From NCBI RefSeq assembly GCF_051014445.1, contig NC_135141.1, positions 25,257,422 through 25,321,421 of the forward strand: a DNA stretch of 64,000 nt, in the 5' to 3' direction. The notes beneath the pieces were generated by a model. It was not told the origin of the DNA and did no database searches. It saw only the letters and a program-made list of their open reading frames with translations. The DNA comes from Colletes latitarsis. Lineage: Eukaryota; Arthropoda; Insecta; Hymenoptera; Colletidae. Numbering within the stretch: the first letter of the stretch is position 1; each line of letters opens with the position of its first letter. The position numbers were made by a program, and so were the translations under genes. This document shows, in pieces, positions 27,291-40,269 of this stretch.

Positions 27291-28001
27291 TTTTTTTTTA
27301 TTCGTTATTTTTTTTTCCAAATTCTAACTATATAACAATGGTTTATATTTATTTATAAATATTCTAAAGGCATTTTACAAATATTTTAACCTGAAATATG
27401 TATAAATATAATTTTGGAGCGATTTTTGCATAGGATGATTTTCTTATCTCCACATCATTTAAAAATAACTTCAAAAAAATTAAGGATACATATTGTTAAA
27501 CTATAGCAATATTTAATATACTGTTAAAATCCAAAGTGATTTGAGAATTCGGTTTATGACACAGTTTTCTGGTATATTGTAGTTATTAGGAATCGTTTTT
27601 TTCGTAAGATTATTTTTCGTTATTAGTCACTCTTTAGCAAGTTACTCTGTAGCAAACATTCATATTTATCAAAGAAAGAGAAAAAAAAGGAAAGATCTGC
27701 TTGATCGAAGGGGGAGAAGAAGTAATAGTAAGCCAGTATAGAATCTTCTGTTCTAATCCATTCACAATAGTCAAAGGTAAGAGATTTGAAAACTAACATT
27801 TCACATTAATTTCAGTTTAAGAGATGTTAAACAATAATCGTGGTTGGCAAAAAAAATAAGGACGCAAAGACGCTCCAAAATTATATTTATACATATTTCA
27901 GGTTAAAATATTTGTAAAATGCCTTTAGAATATTTATAAATAAATATAAACCATTGTTATATAGTTAGAATTTGGAAAAAAAAATAACGAATAAAAAAAA
28001 A

Positions 28002-28091
28002 TTCTAAGTCCCAAAGAGAGACTCGAACCTACGGTAAAAAAACTTCCAGCGATTCCACAGTCGGACACTCTAACGTTACGCCAACGACCCT
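28002..28091 (-). other. tRNA-like sequence in right arm
   Basis: This is the inverted copy of 27201-27290. The box A-like part on the minus strand reads TGGCGTAACGTTAG (28070-28083), one base different from the left arm. The two copies point towards each other. Confidence 0.45.
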
Positions 28092-28727
28092 GTTGAAAAC
28101 ATCGTTGATTTTTTAGGATATGTTGCGCTCAACGGTTGGTTTATTTTATTTCTTTCAATTGTTATGTAATTCTGCTTAGTGTAGAAACATTAAACAGTGT
28201 ACAAAACACTCGTATATCGAAGAATGCATAAAAATTCAACGTGTAAGTTACTCTAATATGCAGAAAATGAGGAAAAAATCGGTTTTTATTTTTTTTCACT
28301 GCGGCGCACCAAAATGAAAAATCTGAAAAAAATTGAGAATAATAGTAATAGCAATACGTGTTTACTGTAAAAGTATAAAAGTAGTTCCGGGCCTCCTTCG
28401 ATACGTAATTGGCATTTTTCGGCATTTTTTGCGGTTTTTTATTTTTTACTACCTGGTTCTTCGATCAAAAAATCTGAAAATCTCCCAAAATATGTGTCCC
28501 AGTACCCGAAGTGTCTCTGAATTTTTTTACATTTTTTTACTCAATAGGTTAAGAGAAATTGTTGAAAAACATGATTTTCGTTTTCACCCCATTACTACCC
28601 TCACGGTCGAGATTTCAAGTTAAAAATTTGCACACATGGTTTTTTTTGGATAAGCTATCGAATGACCCATCATTCGTTCAATTCGGTTTGGGGGCACATT
28701 TGACCCCCTTATTCGGCTATACCCTTT

Positions 28728-29337
28728 GCGTCGAATCGTTAAACCCGCTATTCTGGCGCGGCGAGCGAGGCCGACCGCGATCCGATTTTTCGCCGCTTCG
28801 GGAAAAAGGAATAACCGACGGTTCGCGTGCGCGAACGTAATAACGTTCGTTCATCGGTGTAGAAAGGCAGATAAGATAGGATAGGAGCGTGCAGGCGGCT
28901 ATGTAAATGCTATGCCTCGAGTATTGTGTGCGGAGGCTTTGCATTGAAAATGTCAGGTGCTCGCCGGCTGACGACTCGGCTCGACGCGACGCAACACGAC
29001 ACGACTCGTCGATCGTCGTCGGCTCCGCGTCGCGGTTGCAGCCTGCGAAACACCTGCGCGGACAAATTGAAATGCTAATTTCGAAGCTTCCACCGCGGAG
29101 TTCCCGTTGTTTCGGCTCGACCCCCCTTTGTCTCTCGTACCGATTTTTCGCCGCGCGCTCGTTGGAATATAAAAACAAAAACCCCCGATAAAAATTCGTC
29201 GCGAGGACGCTTCGCCATTTTTTACCTCCCGGCGAAGCGTGGCTATCGGTTAAAATTTGACACCACCGTTATTGTTACCCCCCTTTTAGATTTTTGTGGC
29301 ATTTTTTGATTTATATGTAAAAAAGCTTTACGGTATA
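28728..29337. other. Unique DNA, no gene recognised
   Basis: CpG-rich unique sequence separating the fold-back element from TIR/satellite copy 3. No feature seen. Confidence 0.4.
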
Positions 29338-29767
29338 CAGGGTATTCGGCCATTCGTGGAAAAAATTTACACGAGCGATTCTAGAGGCCAAAATAAGGTG
29401 AAAATCAAGAATACCAAATTGTTGACGGAGGCTTCATTATGAGGTTATAGAAACATTTACGCCCATATGGTATATTTTAGGTTAGGAATTTTTTTCTCGA
29501 AAGTACGTAGAACTTCGGGGGTATGTGTATTCATAAAAAATGATTGCAATTGGTCCCTGCAACCGAAAATAATTTTTCCAGAACGATTTGATATTTTTGG
29601 TTTTGGCCGAAAAATTTGTCCACCTTCTGGAATTTTTTTCTCGAAAGTGCGTAGGATTTCGGGGTTATGTGTATTCATAAAAAATGATTGTAGGTGGTCC
29701 CTGCAACCGAAAATAATTTTTCCAGAACGATTTCAAATTTCTTGTTTTTAGGCACCTAACAACTGCA

Positions 29768-30103
29768 GATTTTTCTTAAAAATTCCTTTTTCATTTTTAG
29801 TAATTTTGTTTGACGCCCTACAGAAAAGTTGTCTAATACTTTTTTGTAGGTACCCATGAGCTCTACTTCAGAAAAAAGTTTCATTGAAATATATTCACTA
29901 TTATAGGAGTTATGGCTGTTTGAAAATTGGACCATTTTTATGGGGTTTTTCTCATTTTGCGGTGTCAGGGACCAACTTTTCGAATATTTTTGCGATTTGT
30001 ACATATTCTCCATCAGAATACGCGTAGTTTGCTTTTTTAAACATTAAAATCGTCCAATCCGTTCAGACGTTATGACGTTTTAAATATTCGCATGAAATTT
30101 CCG
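29768..30103 (-). repeat. Module B, copy 1
   Basis: A unit of about 340 bp recognised by GGTACCCATGAGCTC, ATATATTCACTATTATAGG and CCAATCCGTTCAGA in order. Six copies occur in four TIR/satellite elements in the window. In this copy one minus-strand frame (30013-29756, 85 codons) stays open; the same frame is open at 49112-49324 (plus) and 58377-58129 (minus). That may be coding, or only recent common origin. Confidence 0.8.
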
Positions 30104-30282
30104 AGGAGTATTTCTAGCCTCACATTAGATTTTCAGTAAGGAATTTTTTTCTCGAAAGTGGATAGGATTTCGGGGTTATGTCTAATGACCAAAAATGGTT
30201 GTAATCGACCCCCGCAGCTAACAATAATTTTTTTAGAACGATTTGAAATCTTTTTTTTTCGTCGAAAAATTTAGGCACCCCT

Positions 30283-30621
30283 GTCGATTTTTCTTAAAAA
30301 TTCCTCTCTCATTTTTAGTAATTTTGTTTGACGCCCTACAGAAAAGTTGTCTAATACTTTTTTGTAGGTACCCATGAGCTCTACTTCAGAAAAAAGTTTC
30401 ATTGAAATATATTCGCTATTATAGGAATTATGGCTGTTTGAAAATTAGACCATTTTTATGGGGTTTTTCTCATTTTGCGGTGTCAGGGACCAACTTTTCG
30501 AATATTTTTGCGATTCGTACATATTTTCCACCAAAATACGCGTAGTTTTCTTTTTTAAACATCAAAATCCTCCAATCCGTTCAGAAGTTATGACGTTTTG
30601 AAGATTCGCATGAAAATTCGG
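30283..30621 (-). repeat. Module B, copy 2
   Basis: Same unit as 29768-30103, 515 bp further on. No long frame stays open across this copy. Confidence 0.8.
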
Positions 30622-31459
30622 GCAGACATTTGTGGCCAGAAATTAAATTTTCGGTAAGGAATTTTTTTCTCGAAAGTGGGTAGGATTTCGGGGGTATGTC
30701 TATTCACCAAAAATGATTGCAATTGATCCCTATAACTCAAAATAATTTTTCCAGAAGGATTCGAAATTTTTTAATTTCGCCGAAAAATTTGTCCATCTTC
30801 CTGATTTTTTTTCTCGAAAGTGCGTAGGATTTCGTGGTTATGTCTATTCATCAAAAATGGTTGTAATTGACCCCCACAACTGAAAATAATTTTTCTAGAA
30901 GGATTGGAAATTTTTTAATTTCGTTGAAAAATTTGTCCTCCTTCCGGAATTTTTTTCTCGAAAGTGCGTAGGATTTCGTGATTATGTGTATTGACCAATA
31001 ATGATTGCAATTGACCTCTGCAACTGAAAATAATTTTTGCAGAAGGATTGGAAATTTTTTAATTTCGTCGAAAAATTTGTCCATCTTCCTGAATTTTTTT
31101 CTCGAAAGTGCGTAGGATTTCGTGGTTACGTGTATTGACCAAAATTGATTGCAATTGATCCCTGCAACCAAAAATAATTTTTTCAGAACGATTTGAAAAA
31201 TGTTTTTACGCCAGAGGATTTCAGTATCTACCTGAATTTTTTTCTCGGAAGGGAGTAGGATTTCGGGGGTGCATGTAGTCACCAAAAATGATTGTGATTG
31301 ACCTCCGTACCCAAAAATAATTTTTTTAGAACGATTTGAAATTTTTTAATAACTTTGTAATAAAGCCTCATTCACGAAATTGATGTTCTTGATTTTCTTC
31401 TTATTTTGGCCTCCAGAATCTCCCATTAAAATGTTTCCCAAGGGTGGCCGAACACTCTG

Positions 31460-34365
31460 TATGTACACGGTGCCTTTTCCCCGTCGCCCAAACTTGTCCG
31501 CGTAACGTTTCATCGGGCGAGGAGCAACCTTTCTCCGGACGAAAGATTAAATTCCCGAGGCACGCAGTGGCTGGACGCTCGTTTAGAAACAATAACAGTA
31601 TCGCGACCGGGTCTTTGCATACGAAAGAGGCCGGTTATCGCAAACGATCCGAAAGTGGGACTCCCCCGAAAAAGGGAATAGAAAGCGGGGGAAAAATATC
31701 GGATGAGAATGCAGAAGCGGACCGACGATCGCGTCGACTCGGTGAACGTCCACTTTCGTAAAGAAAATCTCGCTAATAGGTTACGGAGCGGTTTAAACAT
31801 TGATTTTCTAGATCTCGATGCAAAATCGAAGAGAACTCGCCGTCGAACAGGACGTGAGCGGTTATCGGGCGTGAATCTCGAGACGTGTAAATTCCGCCTT
31901 CCGAATAAATTATCGGACTCGCACGCGAATCTTGATTACCTAATTACGCGTTGTACGTGCACGGACGCGGTGTATTCGGTGGAACCTCGATAATTGCACG
32001 CGTGACTTGTTCGTTGCGTGGCGTTGACAAGTGGAATGAGCGGTCGCTTAGCAACAAGTGAAAGTGGAAGTCTTCCGTTTCAGATAGAGGCAGATCGTTG
32101 CTGAGACAACGACGATTGCGTAACACGGTGTTTTTCAAAATTAGGGGCGTGGCCAGTCGGGAGGGTGTCACGTTGGGATTAGAGGTGTAAATGAGAATAA
32201 TTTGAACGTGGAAAGGGGTTGACTCCCAAGTTTGGAAACCACTGGCATAAAAAGGTCGGGGAAACCACAGACAGTTGGGGTACGTAGCGTAAGTGGGGTT
32301 CCTTTTCATCGGACCGGTTGTCTCGATAATTGCGTGAGTCTCTATACCTGCAGGGATTTGTCAGATTGTTTGTCCTGTTTACGTCAGCTGCGTTTAAATG
32401 CCTTCTCGAGCTCATTACGCAAATTCCCGTTATTTAAACCTACGCAGCGCGCCTCGAGATACGAAATAGGCGACCATTTTACACGGGTTTCCAAGGTTAC
32501 TAGCAATTATCGCGATTGCTTAGATTTTCTTAACGCCGACCGTGCGTTTTTTCAGACTAAAATTCTGTACCTCGTTTCCGCCAAATGAATTTTTCGGGCA
32601 CGTTCCCCATATTTGCTCTTTTTGTTTCGTTAATTAGTACGAAATGCAAGCATTAATTTTATCGATAACGTTCTCGAAAAATGCGTGATTATTAAACCGT
32701 GAATTTTATGCGCTCGCTGAGTGTACCAATGCGAAAAATATTCATACCGTATGCAGAATATTTTATTCGTACTAATAAAATACACTCTGCATATTTGCTC
32801 TATTAGCGTACGCCATAATTGCGTAAAATTAACAGTTTATTGGTAATGTATTTTTAATGAAATATTCGTAGAAATTACAGATAGTATCCATGTAAAGTGC
32901 GTTGCATATTAAATTAGATTCTTGATTAAGAGGACAGTAATTAAGGTGTTAGTGATTCCGTCGGATATATAAATACAAACGCAGGGTTTTGAAAGTCGCG
33001 ATGTTTCTTTTTAATTGATAGCTCGGGTCACGGTAATTAGGATTTCTCTTTCGTGGTATTTTCTTTCGTTTGTCGAAATCCGTTGGCGTTAATTAATTGG
33101 AGGATATTCGTAGCCAATTGTCGGATTTTGCCACGGTTGATTGTCTTAACCAGGTGGCAGGAAATTGCAGCGAATTTGTTCCCTTCTCGAGATCATATTC
33201 GCCGATGAGGGGCCGATTAAAATTAAGCATCCGCGTCTAATGAACGCGGGAATCTGGCCCATTGTGGAATCCGTTGAGCGGCGCCTGGGAAAGAACTTTC
33301 TTTTTCCTCGTTTCGCGAAAAAGAAGCTTCGACTGTTCGTGACACGACTCCTTCGATCCTCCTCCCTCTCTGTTTTTCCTCCCCCCCCCCGGCCCCCTCG
33401 TTCGGCCCCTCTTTCTGTTTCCTTTGTGTTCTCTCTTCGGACGAGGCTCTAATTAAAGCATTTCAATTAAGGAGATCAACCGGCCATTGTGCCTCTCGAG
33501 CGACTCGATTCGATGAATTTTCCCTCGACGTCTCTTCGGGGCCTGGGAAAGTCGTCCTTGATGCGATTAATTGCAGAAAGCGGATTTCTCTCGCTCCCTC
33601 CTTCTCCTTGCGCCGCTCCTCTCGTTCCCTCCGCGGCCATCGCGAGGAGAAACAACCGAGTTTCTTCTTTCTTCGTTAACTCTTAATTGATCGAACTTTG
33701 TTGCACATTCTTGCACGTAGAACAGCCACTCTTGTCTAATTTTATTCCCCATCGGTCGCGGCCCTGACTCGTTCCGCGGAATATTTCCGTCCGCCCCTTT
33801 CGCCGAATTAGCGCCGTAAGGTCGCCGGAAAGTCGAGCAATTTCTGACCCCAAGGGCGAAACATTTCAATTCTTACTACCACGTTAACGCTTTGAATCAA
33901 GCTTTATGGAAGTTATTATGTTAAATCTAGTAGCATTTTTTCTATTTTCACAATAAGCGTTGGCGAAAAATCGTCTTTAAAGTACTATCGATCGTAAAAT
34001 TGCTTTACGTCCGCGGTCGGCGACACGGTATCAAAGTGCAAACTGGTTCTGGGCACCATAATGAGTTGCACGGGGTACGAAAGAGTCAGGATCACCGTTG
34101 TTCGGTCCGTTAATCCTAAATCATAGGCGCTCTCGGGCAAATCTCATTAATCCAAGTATTTCCACGTGGCACGATGAAGGAGAGTTAAGGGCCATAACAC
34201 GCGCAAGTTATTGCGCGCGTTACTTTGAACGTTGCGCCGTGCATTACATTTTACTGCGACCCGTTGCCGCTCTCGTCATATATTATTTAAAGAAAATCCG
34301 ACAACAGTTTGCACGGAAATTATCCAGCGGATGACAGTTACTTTCGTTTGTCAACGGCCAAACGA
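31460..34365. other. Unique DNA, no gene recognised
   Basis: No supported gene. The part at 32600-33150 is AT-rich with many TAATTA and TTAATT strings, as seen in insect enhancers and introns, but no ordered site cluster can be defended. A run of ten C lies at 33381-33390. Confidence 0.4.
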
Positions 34366-34400
34366 AATTTTTCGCCGAAAAATTTACGCATTTAACCCCT

Positions 34401-34740
34401 GTCGATTTTTCTTAAAAATTCGTTTTTGATTTTTAATCAATTTGTTTGACGTTGTACGGAAATATTGTCCAATACTTATTTGTAGGTATCCATGAGCTCT
34501 ACTTCCCCCCAAAATTTCAGTGAAATATATTCACTATTGTAGGAGTTATGGACGTTTGAAAATTGAACAATTTTTATGGGGTTTTTCTTTGTTTACGGGG
34601 TTAGGAACCAACTTTTCGAATATTTTTGGAATTTCTACATATTCTTCACCAAAATACGCGTAGTTTGTTTTTTTAAACATTAAAATCGTCCAATCCGTTC
34701 AGAAGTTATGACGTTTTAAACAAATGTATGAAATTACAGG
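34401..34740 (-). repeat. Module B, copy 3
   Basis: Diverged copy of the 340-bp unit, with CCATGAGCTCTACTTC followed by a C-run where other copies have AGAAAAAAG. Confidence 0.75.
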
Positions 34741-34924
34741 GGAATCATTCATTCATGGTTGGTCATATTTTTAATAATGAATTTTTTTCTCGAAAGTGGA
34801 TAGGATTTTGGGGGTATGTCTATTCACTAAAAATGATTGTAATCGATCACTGAAACTAAAAATAATTTTTTCAAAGCGATACGAAATTTTTTCTTGTCGT
34901 CGAAAAATTTTAGCAGCTACCCCT

Positions 34925-35266
34925 TGTCGATTTTCCTTAAAGATTCGTTTTTAATTTTTAGTAATTTTGTTTAACACTTTATAGAAAAGTTGTCTAATAC
35001 TTTTTTGTAGGTACCCATGAGCTCTACTTCAGAAAAAAGTTTTATTGAAATATATTCACTATTGTAGGAGTTATGGTTGATTGAAAATTGGATCATTTTT
35101 ATGGGGTTTATCTAACTTTACGGGGTAAAGGAACAACTTTTCGAATATTTTTAGAATTTCTACATATTCTACACTAAAATACGCGTCGTTTGCCTTTTTA
35201 AACATTAAAATCGGCCAATCCGTTCAGAAGTTATGATGTTTTAAAGATTCGTATAAGATTTCAGGG
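34925..35266 (-). repeat. Module B, copy 4
   Basis: Second module B in this fragment, 524 bp after the first, with one module A between them, as in copy 3 of the element. Confidence 0.75.
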
Positions 35267-35400
35267 AAGCATATTTGGTCTCACATTAGATTTTTGTTTA
35301 GGAATTTTTTTCTCGAAAGTGCGTAAGATTTCGGGGGTATGTCTATTCACCAAAAATGATTATAATTGATCCCTGCAACTAAAAATAATTTTTTTAGAAC

Positions 35401-36120
35401 GATTAGAAATTTTTTAATTTCACCAAATAATTTGTCCACCTACTCGAATTTTTTTCTCGAAAGTGGATAGGATTTCGAGGTTATGTCTATTGACCAAAAA
35501 TGATGGTAACTGACTCCTGCAACCAAGAATAATTTTTTTAGAACGATTAGAAATTTTTTAATTTCACCAAATAATTTGTCCACCTACTCGAATTTTTTTC
35601 TCGAAAGTGGACAGGATTTCGAGGTTATGTCTATTGACCAAAAATGATGGTAACTGACTCCTGCAACCAAGAATAATTTTTTTAGAACGATTAGAAATTT
35701 TTTAATTTCACCAAATAATTTGTCCACCTACACGAATTTTTTTCTCGAAAGTGGATAGGATTTCGAGGTTATGTCTATTGACCAAAAATGATGGTAACTG
35801 ACTCCTGCAACCAAAAATAATTTTTTTAGAACGATTAGAAATTTTTTAATTTCACCAAATTATTTGTCCACCTACTCGAATTTTTTTCTCGAAAGTGGAT
35901 AGGATTTCGAGGTTATGTCTATTGACCAAAAATGATGGTAACTGACTTCTGCAACCAAGAATAATTTTTTTAGAACGATTAGAAATTTTTTAATTTCACC
36001 AAATAATTTGTCCACCTACTCGAATTTTTTTCTCGAAAGTGGATAGGATTTCGAGGTTATGTCTATTGACCAAAAATGATGGTAACTGACTTCTGCAACC
36101 AAGAATAATTTTTTTAAAAC
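35401..36120 (-). repeat. Exact 144-bp tandem array, five units
   Basis: GATTAGAAAT recurs at 35401, 35545, 35689, 35833, 35977 and 36121, exactly 144 bp apart each time. The units are nearly identical and share variants not seen in other arrays (for example GATGGTAACTGACT), which shows local homogenisation of the module A unit in this copy. Confidence 0.93.
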
Positions 36121-36253
36121 GATTAGAAATTTTTTAATTTCACCAAAAAAGTCCGCTTTCTTGAATTTTTTTCTCAAAAGTGGATAGGATTTCAGGGGCA
36201 TGTCTATTGACCAAAAATGGTCGTAATTGGCCCCCGCAACTAAAAATAATTTT

Positions 36254-38595
36254 GCACGCCCCTCGTATTCTGGCTGTCGAACGCTAACCTGTTGCTTCGC
36301 GTAGAGGCCTTCCACGTTTAATTTGTGTACCGTCTTCTGTTATTTATACCTCCTCTAACGACTATATTATAATTTACGCCCTGAACGAACGTAAGAAGGT
36401 TACGTTTTTCCAGTCGAAAGAAGCTATTACCGCTTTCGGATCGAAGTCGAATTCGTTTCGCGGCGATTTCCGGCGGATAAAAGGCAGGATGCCCAAGGCG
36501 CGATAACATTGTGTCCAGGTTGTTCGAAAACCACGGACCTTCCAACTCTGTTTCGCATATGAATTCGTGCGTGAGTCATAAGTGATTCACCTCGTCGAGG
36601 GAACCTGTTAGCAGAGAAATCACGTACGTGCTACGAGGTTGTTCGTACGTAGTCGGGGTCGAAACAATCGTGTCTTCGATGCGTTTGCAGTTGTCTCCGG
36701 GTGTCGTTCGCACGTCGAGAGACTCGAATTTCCTTAGTTATTGCAAAGTCTTTGCTTCACGACGTTTGATTACAGTTTCTTTGTTCGTTTCGTAGTTCTA
36801 TAAAGCGGCAGACAAAGTTTACGGACCATTTAATCGTAAAATGGAGCACGAAGAAAATCCAGAAGGCATCGCGTCTATCCTCGCGATGAGAGGTCAAGAA
36901 TTGTTTCTGTTTAGTGTCATCGGCGACGATAAACGCCGAACAATGCGTTCGAATTCGACGCTTCGTCGAGCAGAAAACTCGGTGGAAAATGGCTGCGCGC
37001 GGATAAAAGACTCGCAGCGGGCGTTGATTGGAAGTTGGATCGAACGTATCCCAAGGAACGAACATTCTACGGAGGAAGGAAGGCTTGATCGAGCGTAATT
37101 TCCGTTCGATCCAACTTTCATGCAGTTTGCGCAAATTTAACTAATAGATAATTCAGCATTGGCGTCGAACTCGCGTCGAAACGATCGTATTGCGTTAGAT
37201 TCCGAAATTTTGTAAATATGACACGGTTTTATAGAATCACTCGGCCCCGGAGGGATTCGTTAGGGGAGCCTCGTCGACGCAGTATCGTTGCATTGTTCGC
37301 GAGAACGTTTTCTGCTATCGATTTTCACGGTCTTCTACTGCCTCGCGTAAAAATGCCTCGGAAAAGCCGCCCGGGGGCTAAGAAACTCTCGAATCTTTCG
37401 CTGTAATTAGAAACATGGAACCGTTCGACCGAAAGAATGCGTCGTTAATTCTGATTAAAACGGAATCGTTCCGCAGTCGATCGGATAATGGCGAGACAGT
37501 TTCATAATCCGATGGGCTAACCCGATACCGTACTAATAAGATACGTCTGATTAGGCGTCGAACGAGGGAAACGGTTCGTTAAGATGATCCGCTGTGTTCG
37601 TTATGGGTAGCGTCCATTGGAATTGTAATCAACGCGGGAAGTTCGATATGCGTCGCGATTATATCGTTCGATAGCCAATCAGGTCCGTGAAATCCTAACG
37701 GATACACTTTCAGCGTGTGAAATTCGTTCCTATGCGGGATTCTGTCTGGAAAATGTTAGAGAAATGGAGTAACTTATTTCTCAGGCACTGGATGTCTGGT
37801 CATCGTCTGCTGAGAAGCAATAAATGAGTTCGTTGCATTACATCGTCAACTGTAAAACGGAACAGTCCTGTTCAGCCATTTTTTACTTTTACATAAATTT
37901 CCATTTTTGTTCGTCCATTGTATCTGAGTGTATTATTTCGTATACAGTTCATTATTTCTTATCCCGACCTCATCAACAGAAAAATTCTTTCGAACTTTAA
38001 AAAGAATCGACGAGGTCTTCGAGTAGCCGTGTTACAATAGTTCCCTTGCTAACGAGGGATCAGTATAACGATATAACGTTATATGCATATAAAAATTGCA
38101 CGCCGCGGGGACTGGTCGGATTTCAGAAAGTTGGCTAATAAGATTACGTGTTTACCGGTTTAGGAAGGCATCGGCTGGCCAGAAAAAGCCGCGGCGCGAA
38201 ATTACGTCGTCGTGAAATAACCGTTTCGACGCGAAAGCGCCGCCAGGACGCTTCCTGTTTCTCCTTTTTCGTCCTTGGGGCCCGCTGATCCGTGACGGGC
38301 GGCGATTTCAGCGGCGATCCCGCGATATCCTCGACGTGGAGAAGTCTTTCGCAGGACACGCGGCGTGAAACCGCGTCCTCCGCCTCTCACAGGTGCCCCT
38401 CGGACTCGAGGCCCGACCACTTCCGTTTCGGAGGACGCTGGCTCCATTTTACAAGCATTCCTCCACCCACGTCGCCGTCGGTTCCTCTCAAGTCGCGGCA
38501 CAAATGTAAATATACATTCTGGGAAACACGTGTTTGGACTTGATATACTCTGTAAATTCTTAACAAAGCTTTGCTTTCCTAATTTTTGTAAAATA
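36254..38595. other. Unique DNA, no gene recognised
   Basis: An 85-codon plus-strand frame from ATG at 36841 to TAA at 37098 is hydrophilic and has an unremarkable composition, but it overlaps a longer frame on the other strand and matches nothing I recognise. No other feature seen. Confidence 0.4.
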
Positions 38596-39126
38596 CAGCG
38601 TGTTCGACCACCCCTGGGAAAAATTTTAATGGGGGATTTTAGAGGTCAAAATAAGACGAAAATCAAGAACATCAATTTCTTGATGGAGGCTTCGTTAAAA
38701 AGTTATTTACAATTAAATTCAAAAATTTCAAATCGTTCTGGAAAAATTATTTTTTGTTGTAAGGGTCAATTACAATCATTTTTGGTGAATAGACATAACC
38801 TCGAAATCCTAACCATTTTCGAGAAAAAAATTCGAGTATGTGGACAAATTTTTTGACAAAATTGAAAACTTTCGAATCGTTTTAGAAAAATTATTTTCGA
38901 TTGCAGGGCTCAATTACAATCATTTTGTGTGAATACACATACCCCTGAAATCCTACCCATTTTCGAGAAAAAAATTCAAGAAAGTAATGAAATTTTTAGA
39001 CGAAATTAAAAAATTTCAAATCATACTAAAAAAATTATTTTCGATTGTGGGGGTCAATTACAATCATTTTTGGTGAATAGACATACCCCCGAAATTCTAT
39101 CCATTTTCTAGAAAAAAATTCGAGAA
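38596..39126 (+). mobile_element. TIR/satellite element, copy 5, right end missing
   Basis: The left TIR begins CAGCGTGTTCGACCACCCC after TA. It is followed by three module A units in plus orientation. Similarity ends at 39126 inside a unit, with no right TIR. Confidence 0.8.
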
Positions 39127-40269
39127 TCAATCCAACGCCAACCAGACGCACGTTTGCGTTTCCGACGACATTCTTTGCATCGATTAAATTTAAGTATCGA
39201 TTAGGGCCAGCATAACTTTATTTACACAAGGTGAAGTAACATTCGATTCGAGAAGAAAAACTTTTCAATGGATTCCGACATATACTATCCATCAACATTT
39301 GTTCTCCCCATTGTAAAATAGCAACAACAATAGAGTCAAACGGATCCCAGAGACGTATCCGTGCACTTGTACAGTCACGTTTTAATGCCGTGTCCAGCCT
39401 TGACACAGTCACACGCCGACACAATAAAAGTTACGTGGCCAATCGAACGTTATAATCGTCAGATTTTTCCATTCGATTCGACTCCACGAGCTTTCTCGCG
39501 ATAGTTCTGTTTTTCGATTCTGCGACGTTACCGTCGAATCATCCTTTATGAATTCGTAACGCTTATCTTGCAATCTCAGATAGGAGTTTTTAGAAACGAT
39601 CAAGCTAAGTGGATAATTCCGGTGTTTGTAAAAGTATCGACCATTTTTCTACCATTTTTCCACAACATCGTCCAATAATCTTGTTTGCCTTTGATACGAT
39701 ATCGCATTCCGCGAAACTTCCGCTTTTTTGTGCGTATTTCTGATATTACTCGCTCTCCGCGTTACTAAAGGTTTCTAATTTTGATAAATAAGCCAGTACC
39801 ATGAGCCAGACATTTCTAGAAAATCCACGTACACGGTGGAAAATTGATCGGGAGCCGATTTGTTGCTGATCCCGGAGCGCAAGGATTTTTCCCCCGGCTT
39901 TTCGAAATCCATTGTTTCCATTTACCTTCCGTTCCCCTTTTTGCCAACGTAATGCTCGAAAGCACAAGCGGAAATTTTCACCCTTTCATCCGTGGGTGAA
40001 AATTTCAGAGATTCCAATACGTTCTTTCGGTGCAATTCTGGTGATATTCGCTGCCGGATCCGGCTGTGCGTGTGGATGTGTGTGGAAACCGTGAAATTTC
40101 GCGATGACGTCAATCAACGTCGATCGATTCCCGGAGCTTCGGCCAAGTATCGCCCGGCGCGAAACGTTGATCGTCGATTCGTCTCGCGATTCAGATTCCG
40201 GGGGCTTGGTGATCGATTCTTCGAGTACCCAACGCGACCAATCCAATCACGTAGTCATTAATCGATAAT
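39127..40269. other. Unique DNA, no gene recognised
   Basis: No supported gene or repeat. Confidence 0.4.

Larger units (their letters stand above)
26565..28727. mobile_element. Fold-back element with two 857-bp arms
   Basis: Arm 26565-27421 is repeated in inverse orientation at 27871-28727. Both arms are 857 bp, and I find three differences by eye: at 26624, 26691 and 27216 against the partner arm. The 449-bp spacer (27422-27870) is not duplicated. The outer ends read AAAGGGTATAGCCG, followed by a GC-rich hairpin-like GGGGGTCAAATGTGCCCCC. CTTTG stands at 26560-26564 and again at 28724-28728, which might be a target duplication but overlaps the arm end. Short frames within the arms are AT-rich and unconvincing. 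It resembles fold-back or long-TIR non-autonomous DNA elements; no transposase is present. A transcript through both arms would form a very long hairpin. Confidence 0.85.
29338..31459 (-). mobile_element. TIR/satellite element, copy 3 (2.1 kb)
   Basis: Both TIRs are present: CAGGGTATTCGGCC at 29338 (preceded by TATA) and its inverse ending at 31459 (followed by TATG), so TA is the shared flank. Reading left to right, the interior is two module A units in minus orientation, module B (29768-30103), one A, module B again (30283-30621), then about five A units. The two B copies are 515 bp apart, so B plus one A forms a composite repeat. No transposase is encoded. Confidence 0.88.
34366..36253 (-). 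mobile_element. TIR/satellite element, copy 4, both ends missing
   Basis: The interior modules are present without either TIR: module B (34401-34740), one module A, module B (34925-35266), then a run of module A to 36253, where it stops abruptly at unrelated GCACGCCCC sequence. Orientation is minus. It is a fragment that has lost both ends, or an array that spread without them. Confidence 0.8.

Noticed and set aside
36841..37098. 85-codon plus-strand frame
   Set aside because: A longer minus-strand frame overlaps it and no domain, signal or splice context supports it.
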